NCBI GenBank assembly: GCA_041394145.1
Contig: JAWKIW010000012.1
Coordinates: 1 to 64,000 of the forward strand
Direction: 5' to 3'
Source of the DNA: JAWKIW01 sp041394145
Lineage (GTDB): Bacteria; Actinomycetota; Acidimicrobiia; Acidimicrobiales; Acidimicrobilacustridaceae
Length of the DNA stretch: 64,000 nucleotides
In this document: positions 56,305-64,000 of the stretch, one piece after another
Position numbering within the stretch: the stretch's first letter is position 1
Layout: every line of letters starts with the position of its first letter
Notes under the pieces: generated by a model
Databases searched by the model: none
Told to the model about the DNA's origin: nothing
Seen by the model: the letters and a program-made list of their open reading frames with translations, nothing else
Translations under genes and position numbers: made by a program

Positions 56305-57342
56305 TCAGCCCGTGGCGGCGTGCACCGCCCGGGCCACCTCGCCGAAGCGGGCGAGGGACGACGGGTCGCGCTGCCACGCGGTGCCGGCGAAGTACAGGAC
56401 GACCCGGTCCGCCAGGCCCTGGTAGCGGGCGGCGATCCCGTCGGCCAGGTCGTCCCAGTCGGCTTCGACCACGAAGTGGGCGAGCAGGTCGTCGTCGATC
56501 ACCGCCGCCATGCCGGCCAGGTCGCCGGCCTTCTGCTTCTCGCGCAGGCGGGGCGTGGTGCCCTCGGCGCCGACCTGCTCGAAGACGAACGCGTAGTTGG
56601 GGGTCGAGCCGTAGAACGCCACCTGCATGCGGGCCCACTCGCGCCAGGGTGCGCGCTCCTCCTCGGTGTCGCCGGCGACGGTGAAGCACGGCACGATGCG
56701 GGTGAGCGCGCCGGGGTCGCGCCCGGCGCGGGCGGCTCCTTCGGCGAGGGAGGGGAGGACGGTCTCGCGCACGTACGTCGGCGTGTTGAGGGGGTGGACG
56801 TGCACGCCGTCGGCCACCTCACCGGCCATGCGCAGCATCCACGGGTTGACGGCGGCCACGTCGATCGGTGGGTCGGCGGCGTCGATCGGTCCCGGTGACC
56901 ACTCCCGCGGCAGCAGCGACAGCTTCCAGACGTCGCCGTCGAAGGCCAGCTTCTCCTCGCCGCGGAAGGCGCGGAAGATCGCCCGGAGGGCCAGCACGTA
57001 CTCGCGCAGACGGGGACCGGGCGGATCGAAGTCGGCGGCGTAGCGGCGCTCGATGTGGGCCCGGACCTGGGTGCCGAGGCCGAGGCGGAACCGCCCGCCG
57101 GTCACCTCCGCCAGCTCCCACGCCGTCGACGCCGTCACCATCGGGCTGCGGGGGAACGCCACGGCCACCCCGGTGGCCAGGTCGAGGCCGGGGGCCGCCA
57201 GGGCGGCGGCGGCACAGGACAGGTACGCCGTGCGGCCCGACTCGGTCACCACGAGCCCGGCGAAGCCCTCGGCCTCGGCGCTGGTGGCCAGCCGCTGGAT
57301 CTGCCGGAGCGGGGCGGCGTTGACGAGGACGTCCACGTGCAT
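56305..57342 (-). CDS. LLM-class F420-dependent oxidoreductase (TIGR03617-like)
   Basis: 345 residues, luciferase-like barrel: ATSAEAEGFAGLVVTESGRTAYLSC, GLDLATGVAVAFPRSPM, WELAEVTGGRFRLGLGTQ, AVNPWMLRMAGEVADGVHVHPLNTP and YVRETVLPSLAEGAARAGRD. Probably uses F420H2; substrate unknown. ATG 57342 lies six bases after CAGGAT, again a leaderless arrangement. Divergent from dacB across a 93-base gap that holds an 11-base-arm palindrome. Confidence 0.88.
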   Translation of the reverse strand: MHVDVLVNAAPLRQIQRLATSAEAEGFAGLVVTESGRTAYLSCAAAALAAPGLDLATGVAVAFPRSPMVTASTAWELAEVTGGRFRLGLGTQVRAHIERRYAADFDPPGPRLREYVLALRAIFRAFRGEEKLAFDGDVWKLSLLPREWSPGPIDAADPPIDVAAVNPWMLRMAGEVADGVHVHPLNTPTYVRETVLPSLAEGAARAGRDPGALTRIVPCFTVAGDTEEERAPWREWARMQVAFYGSTPNYAFVFEQVGAEGTTPRLREKQKAGDLAGMAAVIDDDLLAHFVVEADWDDLADGIAARYQGLADRVVLYFAGTAWQRDPSSLARFGEVARAVHAATG

Positions 57343-57372
57343 CGGCTGATCCTGCCACGCCGCTCTGGTCCC

Positions 57373-57400
57373 CACCTCGGGGGTGGTCTCCCCCGAGGTG
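57373..57400. promoter_or_regulatory. Perfect inverted repeat between the F420 oxidoreductase gene and dacB
   Basis: CACCTCGGGGG and CCCCCGAGGTG around TGGTCT, all 11 positions paired. It lies upstream of both divergent genes, so an operator is likelier than a terminator. Confidence 0.6.
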
Positions 57401-57435
57401 GCGGCGCTCTCCTCGTCGCCTACCATCGGCGGCCG

Positions 57436-58950
57436 ATGTCCCGCCGGCTCGCCCCGACCCTGCTGGTCGCGGCGGCGGCCGCGGTGCTGGTCGCCTCGTG
57501 CACCCGCTCGGAGGCCGCCGTCGACCCGGTGGCGCCGTCGCCGTCGACCCGCGAGGCGACCGCCGGCGCCGAGGCCGGGTCGCCGCCCGAGGCGACGGCG
57601 CCGACGACGTCGACCACGGCCTTCGTGCCCACGACCACGGCGCCCGTCGCGCCGCCTCGCACGCCCGCTGCCGCGACCTGTCCGTCGGCAGCTCGCCAGG
57701 GCCTGCTGCCCGGTGCACCGAAGCCGCCGGCGACGGTGCCGGCACAGGTGCCGGCACCGGGCCCGCCACCTGCGCCGTCGTCGTCGACCACCACGACGCC
57801 CACCCCGGCCACCCTCCTCGACGGGCTGCGCACCGACCCGCGCCTGGCCGGCGCGACCGTATCGGTGTCGGTGTGGGTCGACGGCTGGGGTGAGATCCTG
57901 GCCGAGAACCCCGACACCGCGCTCATCCCGGCCTCCAACCAGAAGCTGTACACCGCGGTCGGCGCCCTCACCCTGCTCGACCCCGCCGAGCGCCTCCACA
58001 CCGACGTCGTCGCCACCGGCCCCGTCGTCGACGGCGTGGTGCAGGGCGACCTGGTCCTCGTCGGCGGCGGCGATCCGTGGCTCACCCTGGTCGGGCCCGC
58101 CTCGGTCGACGCCCTCGCGGAGCAGGTGCGTGCCGCCGGCGTCAGCGGCGTCACCGGCGCCGTCGTCGTCGACGAGAGCCGCTACGACGACGTGCGCACG
58201 CTCGACCAGTGGCCGGGGGACTGGGTCCAGTCGATCGGCCCGCTCAGCGCCCTGTCGGCCGACCACAACATGTACGCCAAGGGCGACCCCGGCGTGCTCG
58301 CCGACCCGGCGGGCCGCATCGGCGCGGTGCTGCGGTTCGCCCTGGGCGCCCGCGGCGTCACCGTGGCCGGCGACGTCCGCCACGGCACCGCCCCGACGGG
58401 CGTGCGGCTCGCCCGCATCGACTCACCGACCGTCTCCGAGCTGGTCACCCAGCTGCTGCTGAAGAGCGACAACATGATCGCCGAGCTCCTGGTCAAGGAG
58501 ATCGGCCGGCGGGCCGGCGGTGCGCCGGGCTCCACCGCCGCCGGGCTCGCCGCCATCGCCCGGGTCACCGACACGCTGTGCGGCCCGCTCACCGGCACCA
58601 GCGTCGACGGATCCGGCCTCAGCCGGGGCAACCGGCACTCCGCCCGCGAGCTGCGTCGGCTCCTGCAGGCCGCCGCGCTCGCCCCGTGGGGGCGCACCTA
58701 CGTCGAGCACCTGCCCGTCGTCGGCTCGCCCGAGGTGCTCGGCGGCCGCCTGTCCGACCCCCGCACCGCCGGCCGGGTCCGGGCCAAGGGCGGGATGCTC
58801 GCCGTCACCCGATCGCTGTCGGGCTACGTCACGACGGTCGGCGGTCGAACCGGGGTGTTCTCGATCATCGTCAACGGTCCCTCGCTCGGCCGAGGCGTGG
58901 ACGGCGCCATCGACGACCTCGTGACCGACATCGTGTCGATGCCGGGCTGA
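57436..58950 (+). CDS. dacB: D-Ala-D-Ala carboxypeptidase/PBP4, family S13
   Basis: 504 residues. Lipoprotein signal ending LVASC (Cys22), ~90 residues of Pro/Thr/Ala linker, then the S13 domain: PASNQKLYTAVGALTLL with the SxxK nucleophile, LLLKSDNMIAELL with SxN, and AKGGMLAVTRSLSGY, where KGG stands in for the usual KTG. A large insertion between the first two motifs (GDLVLVGGGDPWL, VVVDESRYD, LSADHNMYAKG) is typical of PBP4. It trims peptidoglycan stem peptides outside the membrane. TACCAT nine bases before ATG 57436 may be its -10 box. Confidence 0.93.
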   Translation: MSRRLAPTLLVAAAAAVLVASCTRSEAAVDPVAPSPSTREATAGAEAGSPPEATAPTTSTTAFVPTTTAPVAPPRTPAAATCPSAARQGLLPGAPKPPATVPAQVPAPGPPPAPSSSTTTTPTPATLLDGLRTDPRLAGATVSVSVWVDGWGEILAENPDTALIPASNQKLYTAVGALTLLDPAERLHTDVVATGPVVDGVVQGDLVLVGGGDPWLTLVGPASVDALAEQVRAAGVSGVTGAVVVDESRYDDVRTLDQWPGDWVQSIGPLSALSADHNMYAKGDPGVLADPAGRIGAVLRFALGARGVTVAGDVRHGTAPTGVRLARIDSPTVSELVTQLLLKSDNMIAELLVKEIGRRAGGAPGSTAAGLAAIARVTDTLCGPLTGTSVDGSGLSRGNRHSARELRRLLQAAALAPWGRTYVEHLPVVGSPEVLGGRLSDPRTAGRVRAKGGMLAVTRSLSGYVTTVGGRTGVFSIIVNGPSLGRGVDGAIDDLVTDIVSMPG

Positions 58951-58980
58951 CCCGCGTCGGCGTCGCGCGAGACTCACGTC

Positions 58981-60969
58981 GTGGGGATCGACGACGGGGA
59001 CGACGACGGCGCCATCGACGACCGGGGCGGGGCTCCGGCCCCGGCCGAGGAGGTGCCCGGCTCGCTCGCCGAGGCGCCGGTGCCGTGGCTGCACGACGCG
59101 CTCGAGCAGGCGGAGACGGCGGCGCTGCTGCCGGCCGTCGCCGCGCTGACCGGGGACGTCTCCGTGCTGCGCGAGGACCTGCGGGTCGATCCGATCCTGT
59201 CGATGATGCCGGGCGCCGAGGTGCCCGAGGCCCAGCTGGCCGAGGCTCGCCGGGCGGCGCTCGACGCCCTGGTGCGGTTCCGCGAGGGCGGCGGACAGCC
59301 GGCGCCGCCGCCGTCGCCGGCCGACCTGCGCGCCATGCTCGACTTCGTGGTCGGCGGCGCGCCGGTCGACGACTACGTCGAGCTGTTCCGCGAAGAGCTC
59401 CACATCGAGGGTGCCGACCTGCGGGCACCGGCGTGGTCGCTGGAGGCCATCGCCCCCGATCGCCACGTGCGCGCCGTGGTGATCGGCGCCGGCATGTCGG
59501 GCCTGTTGGCCGCCCACCGGCTGGGTCAGGCCGGCGTCGACGTGACGGTGCTCGAGAAGGACGTCGACGTCGGCGGCACCTGGCTCGAGAACACCTATCC
59601 GGGGTGTCGCGTCGACGTCCCGAACCAGTTCTACAGCTACTCGTTCCTCCAGCGCGACGACTGGCCCCAGCACTTCTCGACCCAGGAGGTGCTGCTCGAC
59701 TACTTCCGCGACGCTGCCGTCACGATGGGCGTGCGCGACCGCATCCGCTTCGGCACCGAGGTCTCGTCCATGCGCTGGGACGACGGCCGCGCCGTGTGGG
59801 TCGTCGCCACCCGCGATCGTGACGGCGGCGAAGGCACCGTCGAGGCCGAGGTCGTCGTCAGCGCGGTCGGCCAGCTGAACCGGCCCAAGCTGCCCGACAT
59901 CGACGGGATGGAGCGCTTCGCCGGTCCCTCGTTCCACTCCGCGCACTGGGACCACTCGGTCGGCCTCGCCGGCAAGCGGGTCGCGGTGATCGGCACCGGG
60001 GCCAGCGCCATGCAGCTGATCCCCGCCATCGCGGCCGAGGTCGGCCACCTCGACGTCTTCCAGCGCACGCCGGCCTGGCTGATCCCGACCGAGGACTACC
60101 ACGACCGGGTGAGCCCGCAGCAGGCGTGGCTGTTCCGCCATCTCCCCGGCTACGCGCACTGGTACCGGTTCTGGCTGTTCTGGCGCAACGCCGAGGGCAT
60201 GCTGCCGTTGGTCACGGTCGATCCCGACTGGGAGCCCGAGGGCGAGTCGGTCAGCGCGCTGAACGACCTGCTGCGCGAGTTCCTCACCCAGTACCTGCGC
60301 GAGCAGTTCGGCGACGACCCCGAGCTGCTGGCCGCCGTCACGCCCCACTACCCGCCGGCCTCCAAGCGGGTCATCCGCGACAACGGCATCTGGGCGGCGA
60401 CGCTCCGACGCGACGACGTCTCGCTCGTCACCGACCCGATCGCCGAGATCACCGAGACGGGCGTCCGCACCGCCGACGGCACGGTGCACGAGGCCGACGT
60501 CATCGTGTACGGCACCGGCTTCCAGGCGTCGCGGTTCCTCACCCCGATGCAGGTGATCGGGCGTGACGGGGTCGACCTGCACGAGCGGTGGGGTGGCGAC
60601 GCCCGCGCCTACCTCGGCGTCACGGTGCCGGGCTTCCCCAACCTGTTCCTGCTGTACGGGCCCAACACGAACATCGTGATCAACGGCAGCATCATCTTCT
60701 TCAGCGAGTGCGAGGTCCGCTACCTGTGCGGCCTGCTCGAGCTGCTGGTCTCGGGTGGGCACCGGGCGCTGGAGTGCCGGCCCGAGGTCCACGACGCCTT
60801 CAACGCCGAGGTCGACGCCGGCAACCGCACCATGGCGTGGGGCGTGGCCACGGTGAACAGCTGGTACCGCAACGAGCACGGCCGTTCGGCGCAGAACTGG
60901 CCCTTCACCCTGCTCGACTACTGGCAGCGCACCCGCCGCCCGAACCCCGACGACTACACCTGGTGCTGA
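58981..60969 (+). CDS. Baeyer-Villiger monooxygenase with N-terminal extension
   Basis: 662 residues. About 155 residues of acidic, mostly helical extension (AEAPVPWLHDALEQAETAALLPAVAALTGD..LREDLRVDP) precede the FAD Rossmann motif VVIGAGMSGLLAAHRLGQAG. Then DVGGTWLENTYPGCRVDVPNQFYSYSF, the fingerprint FAGPSFHSAHWDHS, the NADPH motif VAVIGTGASAMQLIPAI and LFLLYGPNTNIVINGS. This extended form resembles steroid/HAPMO-type BVMOs. GTG 58981 lies exactly six bases after GAGACT. Distinct from the shorter paralogue at 32151. Confidence 0.93.
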   Translation: MGIDDGDDDGAIDDRGGAPAPAEEVPGSLAEAPVPWLHDALEQAETAALLPAVAALTGDVSVLREDLRVDPILSMMPGAEVPEAQLAEARRAALDALVRFREGGGQPAPPPSPADLRAMLDFVVGGAPVDDYVELFREELHIEGADLRAPAWSLEAIAPDRHVRAVVIGAGMSGLLAAHRLGQAGVDVTVLEKDVDVGGTWLENTYPGCRVDVPNQFYSYSFLQRDDWPQHFSTQEVLLDYFRDAAVTMGVRDRIRFGTEVSSMRWDDGRAVWVVATRDRDGGEGTVEAEVVVSAVGQLNRPKLPDIDGMERFAGPSFHSAHWDHSVGLAGKRVAVIGTGASAMQLIPAIAAEVGHLDVFQRTPAWLIPTEDYHDRVSPQQAWLFRHLPGYAHWYRFWLFWRNAEGMLPLVTVDPDWEPEGESVSALNDLLREFLTQYLREQFGDDPELLAAVTPHYPPASKRVIRDNGIWAATLRRDDVSLVTDPIAEITETGVRTADGTVHEADVIVYGTGFQASRFLTPMQVIGRDGVDLHERWGGDARAYLGVTVPGFPNLFLLYGPNTNIVINGSIIFFSECEVRYLCGLLELLVSGGHRALECRPEVHDAFNAEVDAGNRTMAWGVATVNSWYRNEHGRSAQNWPFTLLDYWQRTRRPNPDDYTWC

Positions 60970-61045
60970 GTCGCCGCCACCGTCGGCCCGAGCCGCCCGG
61001 CGCTGCCCGGCGCCGCCCGGTGGGCCCGTGGGCGAGCCGCTCGGT

Positions 61046-61051
61046 TAGCGT
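61046..61051 (+). promoter_or_regulatory. -10 box TAGCGT, leaderless GtrA-family start
   Basis: TAGCGT, seven bases, then ATG 61059. Confidence 0.55.
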
Positions 61052-61058
61052 GCGGGCG

Positions 61059-61568
61059 ATGAAGCTGTCGCCGTCGGGGCTGCTGGCCCATGCCCGGTCC
61101 GACGAGGGGCGCAAGCAGCTGCGCTACCTCGGCGTGTCCGTGTTCTTCGTGCCGGTCGGTCAGATCCTGATCCAGATCATCGGCCGGCTCCTCGACGGCA
61201 ACTTCACCGCGGCCTCGATCATCAGCGCCGGCATCCTCACCTTCCCCAACTTCTTCGCCAACAAGTACCTCGTGTGGCGCAACACCTCGAAGGACAACCT
61301 GCGCACCCAGGTGGTCGTGTTCTGGGTGGCGGCCATGCTCGGCGTCACCCTGGCCACGCTGCTCACCTTCGGCGTCGAGCGGCTCACCCAGGACCGGTCC
61401 GAGCTGGTCGAGAGCGTGGCCGTGATCATCGCCCAGCTCACCGGCTTCGGCATCGTGTGGGTGATCCGCTACCTCGTGCTGGACAAGTGGCTGTTCAAGG
61501 TCACCCACCACGGCGAGGAGCCCGCCGAGGCCGAGGTGGACGAGCTCCACCACGACTTCCCGGTCTGA
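61059..61568 (+). CDS. GtrA-family membrane protein
   Basis: 169 residues with four hydrophobic helices (about 25-43, 52-68, 83-103, 118-140), the GtrA pattern: KQLRYLGVSVFFVPVGQILIQ, FPNFFANKYLVWRN and ITAQLTGFG-like VIIAQLTGFGIVWVIRYLVLDKWLFK. GtrA proteins move or flip lipid-linked sugars, which fits the membrane glycosyltransferases upstream. C-terminal acidic/His tail. It stands alone after the BVMO gene. Confidence 0.9.
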   Translation: MKLSPSGLLAHARSDEGRKQLRYLGVSVFFVPVGQILIQIIGRLLDGNFTAASIISAGILTFPNFFANKYLVWRNTSKDNLRTQVVVFWVAAMLGVTLATLLTFGVERLTQDRSELVESVAVIIAQLTGFGIVWVIRYLVLDKWLFKVTHHGEEPAEAEVDELHHDFPV

Positions 61569-61661
61569 CGTCGACGTCCCGGTCTGCGTCCACCCCTCGA
61601 GCCGAGCCGACGGGGAGCCCCGTCGGCGAGGGTGGGTGCCGCCGCACCGGCGGGCCCCGCG

Positions 61662-62453
61662 TCAGCGAACGTCGGCGAGCAGCGACTCGATCTCGGTGGC
61701 GAGCAGGTCGGGGCGGAGCCGGTGGTCGAGGCTGGTGCGGCACTCGACCAGGCGGGCGTCGGGCAGGCGCTCGGCCAGCTCCCGGGCGTCGCCGATGGGG
61801 TGGAGCGGGTCGCCGTGGTGGCCCACCACCAGCGTGGGCATGGTGAGGCGGTCGTACCGGAGGTGCTCGAGCCGCAGGTCGTCGGCGAGCAGCCCACGGA
61901 TGAGCGCGGCGCCGGCGGCGGGTTCGAGGGACAGCACGTCGCGCAGCGCAGCGGCCTCGGGCAGGGAGCGGGGAAGCGGCATCCGTCCGACGACGGCGGT
62001 CATCGGCACGAGCGCCGGTCGACCGAGGTGGAGGGCGCCGGCCAGCGCCGCGAAGGTGGGCCGGGCGATGATCTCGGCCCGGTCGAGCACCGGCATCTCG
62101 ACGAGCATGGCCGCGACCCGTTCGGGACGGTCGTTGGCCACCGCCAGCGTCACGTTGGCCCCGAGCGACAGGCCGCCGATCACCGCCCGGTCGACGTCGA
62201 GGTGGTCGAGGAGGGCGACGACGTCGGACCCGAGCTTCGACCAGCGGTAGGCCGCCGGGTCGGTCGGCCGGGTGGACGTGGCGTGGCCCCGGACGTCGAC
62301 CAGCAGGACCCGGTGGTCGTCGAGGAGCTCGGCCAGCCGGTGGAACATGCGCGACGACCACAGGAGCCCGTGCACCAGCACCAGCGGCGTCCCGTCGGGC
62401 TCGCCGCGCTCGGTGTAGTGCAGGTGCAGGCCGTCGTGCTCGAAGAGGGGCAT
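61662..62453 (-). CDS. Alpha/beta-hydrolase fold protein
   Basis: 263 residues: HYTERGEPDGTPLVLVHGLLWSSRM (oxyanion HG), the nucleophile elbow IGGLSLGANV with Ser, the acid in VVGHHGDPLHPIGDARE and the catalytic His region SLDHRLRPDLL. Typical of esterases or hydrolases of unknown substrate. The ATG overlaps the stop of the upstream membrane-protein gene (ATGA), so the two are coupled. Confidence 0.9.
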   Translation of the reverse strand: MPLFEHDGLHLHYTERGEPDGTPLVLVHGLLWSSRMFHRLAELLDDHRVLLVDVRGHATSTRPTDPAAYRWSKLGSDVVALLDHLDVDRAVIGGLSLGANVTLAVANDRPERVAAMLVEMPVLDRAEIIARPTFAALAGALHLGRPALVPMTAVVGRMPLPRSLPEAAALRDVLSLEPAAGAALIRGLLADDLRLEHLRYDRLTMPTLVVGHHGDPLHPIGDARELAERLPDARLVECRTSLDHRLRPDLLATEIESLLADVR

Positions 62454-63088
62454 CAGCGGATGCGGCGCAGGCCGCCGAGCCCGCCGAGCAGCACGAGCAC
62501 GGCGCCCGCCAGCTCGATCGAGCCGATCAGGAAGCGCCAGTCGCGATAGCCCTGCCACACCGCGTAGCCCACCAGGCCGAGGCCGACGAGCGTCACGAGC
62601 ACACCGGCCGCGACCGAGCGGGCCGCCCGCAGCCACCAGGCGAGGCCGAAGCAGACGACCGTGGCGGGGGCGAAGACCCGCACACCGGCGAGCTCGACGA
62701 AGACCGACGGCTTGAGCACGTCGACGCCGAGGTTGGCGACGACACCGGCGACGTACCAGGCGAACAGGGCGGCACCGGTGAACACCAGCGCGCCCGCCAC
62801 CGGTCGTCGGCGGGACGTCCGCGCCGGGGTCGGCGCCGCGAACACCGGGGCGTACCCCGGCACCGGCTGGGGCACGGGGTACGCCGGCGGCACCGGACCA
62901 GGGTGCGGCGGCGGGTACGCCGGTGGCGCCTGCGGGTACGCCGGTGGCGCACCGACGGCGGGTGGCTCGGGGGCCCGAGACGCCGGGGTCGGCGTGGTGT
63001 CGGGGGCCACCGCGCTCGGCGCGACCACGGTCGGGTCGTCGAGGGGCGCCACCACCGTCGGGTCGTCGTCGCCGCCGCGTGGCTCCAC
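62453..63088 (-). CDS. Proline-rich membrane protein
   Basis: 211 residues. An acidic, Pro/Ala/Tyr-rich cytoplasmic part (about 1-95, with repeated DPTVVAP and PPAYP) and four hydrophobic helices (about 98-118, 133-155, 160-180, 190-205). I do not recognise a family. GTG 63088 is chosen because TACGCT lies six bases before it on this strand (63095-63100 on the plus strand) and because the repeats begin there; the open frame reaches 63169. Coupled to the hydrolase gene. Confidence 0.75.
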   Translation of the reverse strand: MEPRGGDDDPTVVAPLDDPTVVAPSAVAPDTTPTPASRAPEPPAVGAPPAYPQAPPAYPPPHPGPVPPAYPVPQPVPGYAPVFAAPTPARTSRRRPVAGALVFTGAALFAWYVAGVVANLGVDVLKPSVFVELAGVRVFAPATVVCFGLAWWLRAARSVAAGVLVTLVGLGLVGYAVWQGYRDWRFLIGSIELAGAVLVLLGGLGGLRRIR

Positions 63089-63094
63089 AGGGGC

Positions 63095-63100
63095 AGCGTA
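63095..63100 (-). promoter_or_regulatory. -10 box TACGCT, leaderless start of the Pro-rich membrane protein
   Basis: On the minus strand: TACGCT, six bases (GCCCCT), then GTG at 63088. Confidence 0.6.
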
Positions 63101-63161
63101 GGCGAGTGGCCGGGTCGGGGTCGGCAGCACCCGTCGGCCCCTCGGTGGGGTCACCTGACGC

Positions 63162-63178
63162 CGTAGCACGACTACGGA
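63162..63178. promoter_or_regulatory. Small palindrome CCGTAG-N5-CTACGG
   Basis: Perfect 6-base arms in the divergent gap between the membrane-protein gene and the coiled-coil protein gene. Possible operator; weak evidence by itself. Confidence 0.35.
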
Positions 63179-63283
63179 GGGTGGTGAAACAGGATAGTTA
63201 CCCAGGAAATCGGACGCAGAGGGTGACTTTCTCGGCGTCGCGTCGTTGACTGGTGGAGGCGAAGCACGACGGAGGGAGCGACG

Positions 63284-64000
63284 GTGGAGCGCGTCACCTC
63301 ACACGACATCACCCAGATCCGGATGACGGCGTCCCGCAACCGCGCGTCGGGCGTGCTCGACGGCGATGGGTCACCGGTCGGACCCGGCCGTGACCGGGCG
63401 GCACCGGCAACGCCGGACGAACAGCGGAGTCGACGGCAGCTCGCCGCGCTCGAGCGCGTCCGCCGGGCCCGCCTGGCCCTGGCCGAGGCCGAGGCCGACA
63501 TCGAGCGCACCATCGCGCTGCTCGAGATGGTCGGCGACCTCCCGGTCGACCGCCGCGACGAGCTGCCCTCACTGCCGCCCGGCGTCGAGCCCGTCGACGC
63601 CGAGCGCCTCGAGCAGGTGCACGCCGACCTCGAGCGGGCCCGGCGCCGGTCGTCGCGGTGGGGTGGGGGCCGTGAGGTCGTGGGCCTGGAGATGGCGGAG
63701 CGGCTGATCCTGGAGCGCCTCGGCTTCGCCGACTACGAGGGGTTCGACCAGGCGCGGCGCGAGCGCGAGGCACCGGTGCTCGACTTCGCCCACCTCGAGT
63801 TCGCCCAGCACGAGCTGGCCCAGGCCGAGGCGGCCTGGCAGGCGCTGCTCGACGGCGACGAGCGCTCCGACGACGGGCTGCGGGCCGGTCCTGCGCCCTT
63901 GCCCGTGTGGCAGGGCCCCGAGGGCACCGGCCCCTCGTTCGACGAGGTCGTCGGGTTCGCCGACGACCTCGGCATCGCCGACGTCCCGACGCTCGACCGT
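63284..64000 (+). CDS. Coiled-coil protein, cut by the window end
   Basis: 239 codons visible and still open at 64000. GTG 63284 follows a GGAGGGAG site. The N-terminal ~45 residues are basic and disordered. Then come Ala/Arg/Glu-rich helices with heptad spacing (QLAALERVRRARLALAEAEADIERTIAL and ERLEQVHADLERARRRS), then VGLEMAERLILERLGFADYEGFDQAR. The family is not recognised; the last region resembles the DNA-partition or RsmA-like small helical modules seen in actinobacteria only loosely. Function unknown. Confidence 0.7.
   Translation, partial: MERVTSHDITQIRMTASRNRASGVLDGDGSPVGPGRDRAAPATPDEQRSRRQLAALERVRRARLALAEAEADIERTIALLEMVGDLPVDRRDELPSLPPGVEPVDAERLEQVHADLERARRRSSRWGGGREVVGLEMAERLILERLGFADYEGFDQARREREAPVLDFAHLEFAQHELAQAEAAWQALLDGDERSDDGLRAGPAPLPVWQGPEGTGPSFDEVVGFADDLGIADVPTLDR

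Noticed and set aside
51613..56898. Plus-strand open frame of 1761 codons
   Set aside because: Lies antisense to one glycosyltransferase and in a wrong frame of the other; no domain, strongly biased composition.

Overview
The window is a 64 kb piece of a very GC-rich chromosome with dense coding, frequent GTG starts and short gaps; no gap between genes exceeds about 270 bases. A monomeric NADP isocitrate dehydrogenase, two F420-type luciferase-like oxidoreductases, a mycothiol-type DinB/maleylpyruvate isomerase-like protein, a WYL regulator and many start codons placed 6-9 bases after an actinobacterial -10 box point to an Actinomycetota member. The mix of several sulfatases, Baeyer-Villiger monooxygenases, fatty-acid enzymes and hyp genes suggests class Acidimicrobiia (Iamia/Ilumatobacter-like). 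That placement is inference; no rRNA or marker gene here settles it. I see no tRNA, rRNA, CRISPR, transposase or phage gene.

Layout. 1-7.4 kb: a cut-off arylsulfatase coupled to a solute-binding lipoprotein, a flavodoxin, a frameshifted second sulfatase, a serine hydrolase and a DUF1330 protein. 7.4-12.4 kb: hypC-hypD-hypE-hypF, four of the six genes for [NiFe]-hydrogenase maturation, without hypA, hypB or hydrogenase subunits. 12.4-22.9 kb: a CrtI-like FAD oxidoreductase, an SDR/TesB fatty-acid pair, a P450, a WYL regulator diverging from a broken DinB-type gene, an F420 oxidoreductase, icd and a GNAT. 22.9-28.3 kb: a YqeY-like gene, a third sulfatase with a ferritin-like metal-dependent hydrolase, a secreted beta-propeller and a small lipoprotein. 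28.3-43.5 kb: a six-PAS GGDEF/EAL protein, a flavin monooxygenase, a CruF-like membrane protein, a DUF4397 protein, an EstB-like hydrolase, an acyl-CoA-dehydrogenase-like flavoprotein, a MOSC protein, a broken pirin, a class III aminotransferase coupled to a kinase-like DUF6206 protein, and a GluR0-like receptor channel.

43.6-49.5 kb: a translationally coupled ECF-type cobalt/nickel importer (cbiM, PDGLE protein, cbiQ, cbiO) diverging from a Fur-family gene, with a perfect palindrome resembling a nickel-Nur box between them; then a fourth sulfatase. 49.5-57.4 kb: a CDF metal exporter, a DUF5666 protein, and two divergent GT39-type membrane glycosyltransferases sharing a control region with 11-bp-phased repeats; the second has an in-frame TAG. 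57.4-64 kb: dacB, a second Baeyer-Villiger enzyme, a GtrA protein, an alpha/beta hydrolase coupled to a membrane protein, and a coiled-coil protein cut by the window end.

Links. Nickel import under a Nur-like regulator and Hyp maturation fit one nickel-enzyme economy, although they lie 34 kb apart. The P450 and the CruF-like gene carry a near-identical palindrome over their promoters, suggesting one shared repressor. At least four genes, and perhaps a fifth, are broken by apparent one-base losses, most of them at short G or C runs. This looks more like a sequence or assembly artefact than decay. No single undescribed system stands out. The best leads are the repeat-flanked receptor channel beside a kinase-like protein, the intergenic palindrome family, and the regulatory sites listed in the findings.
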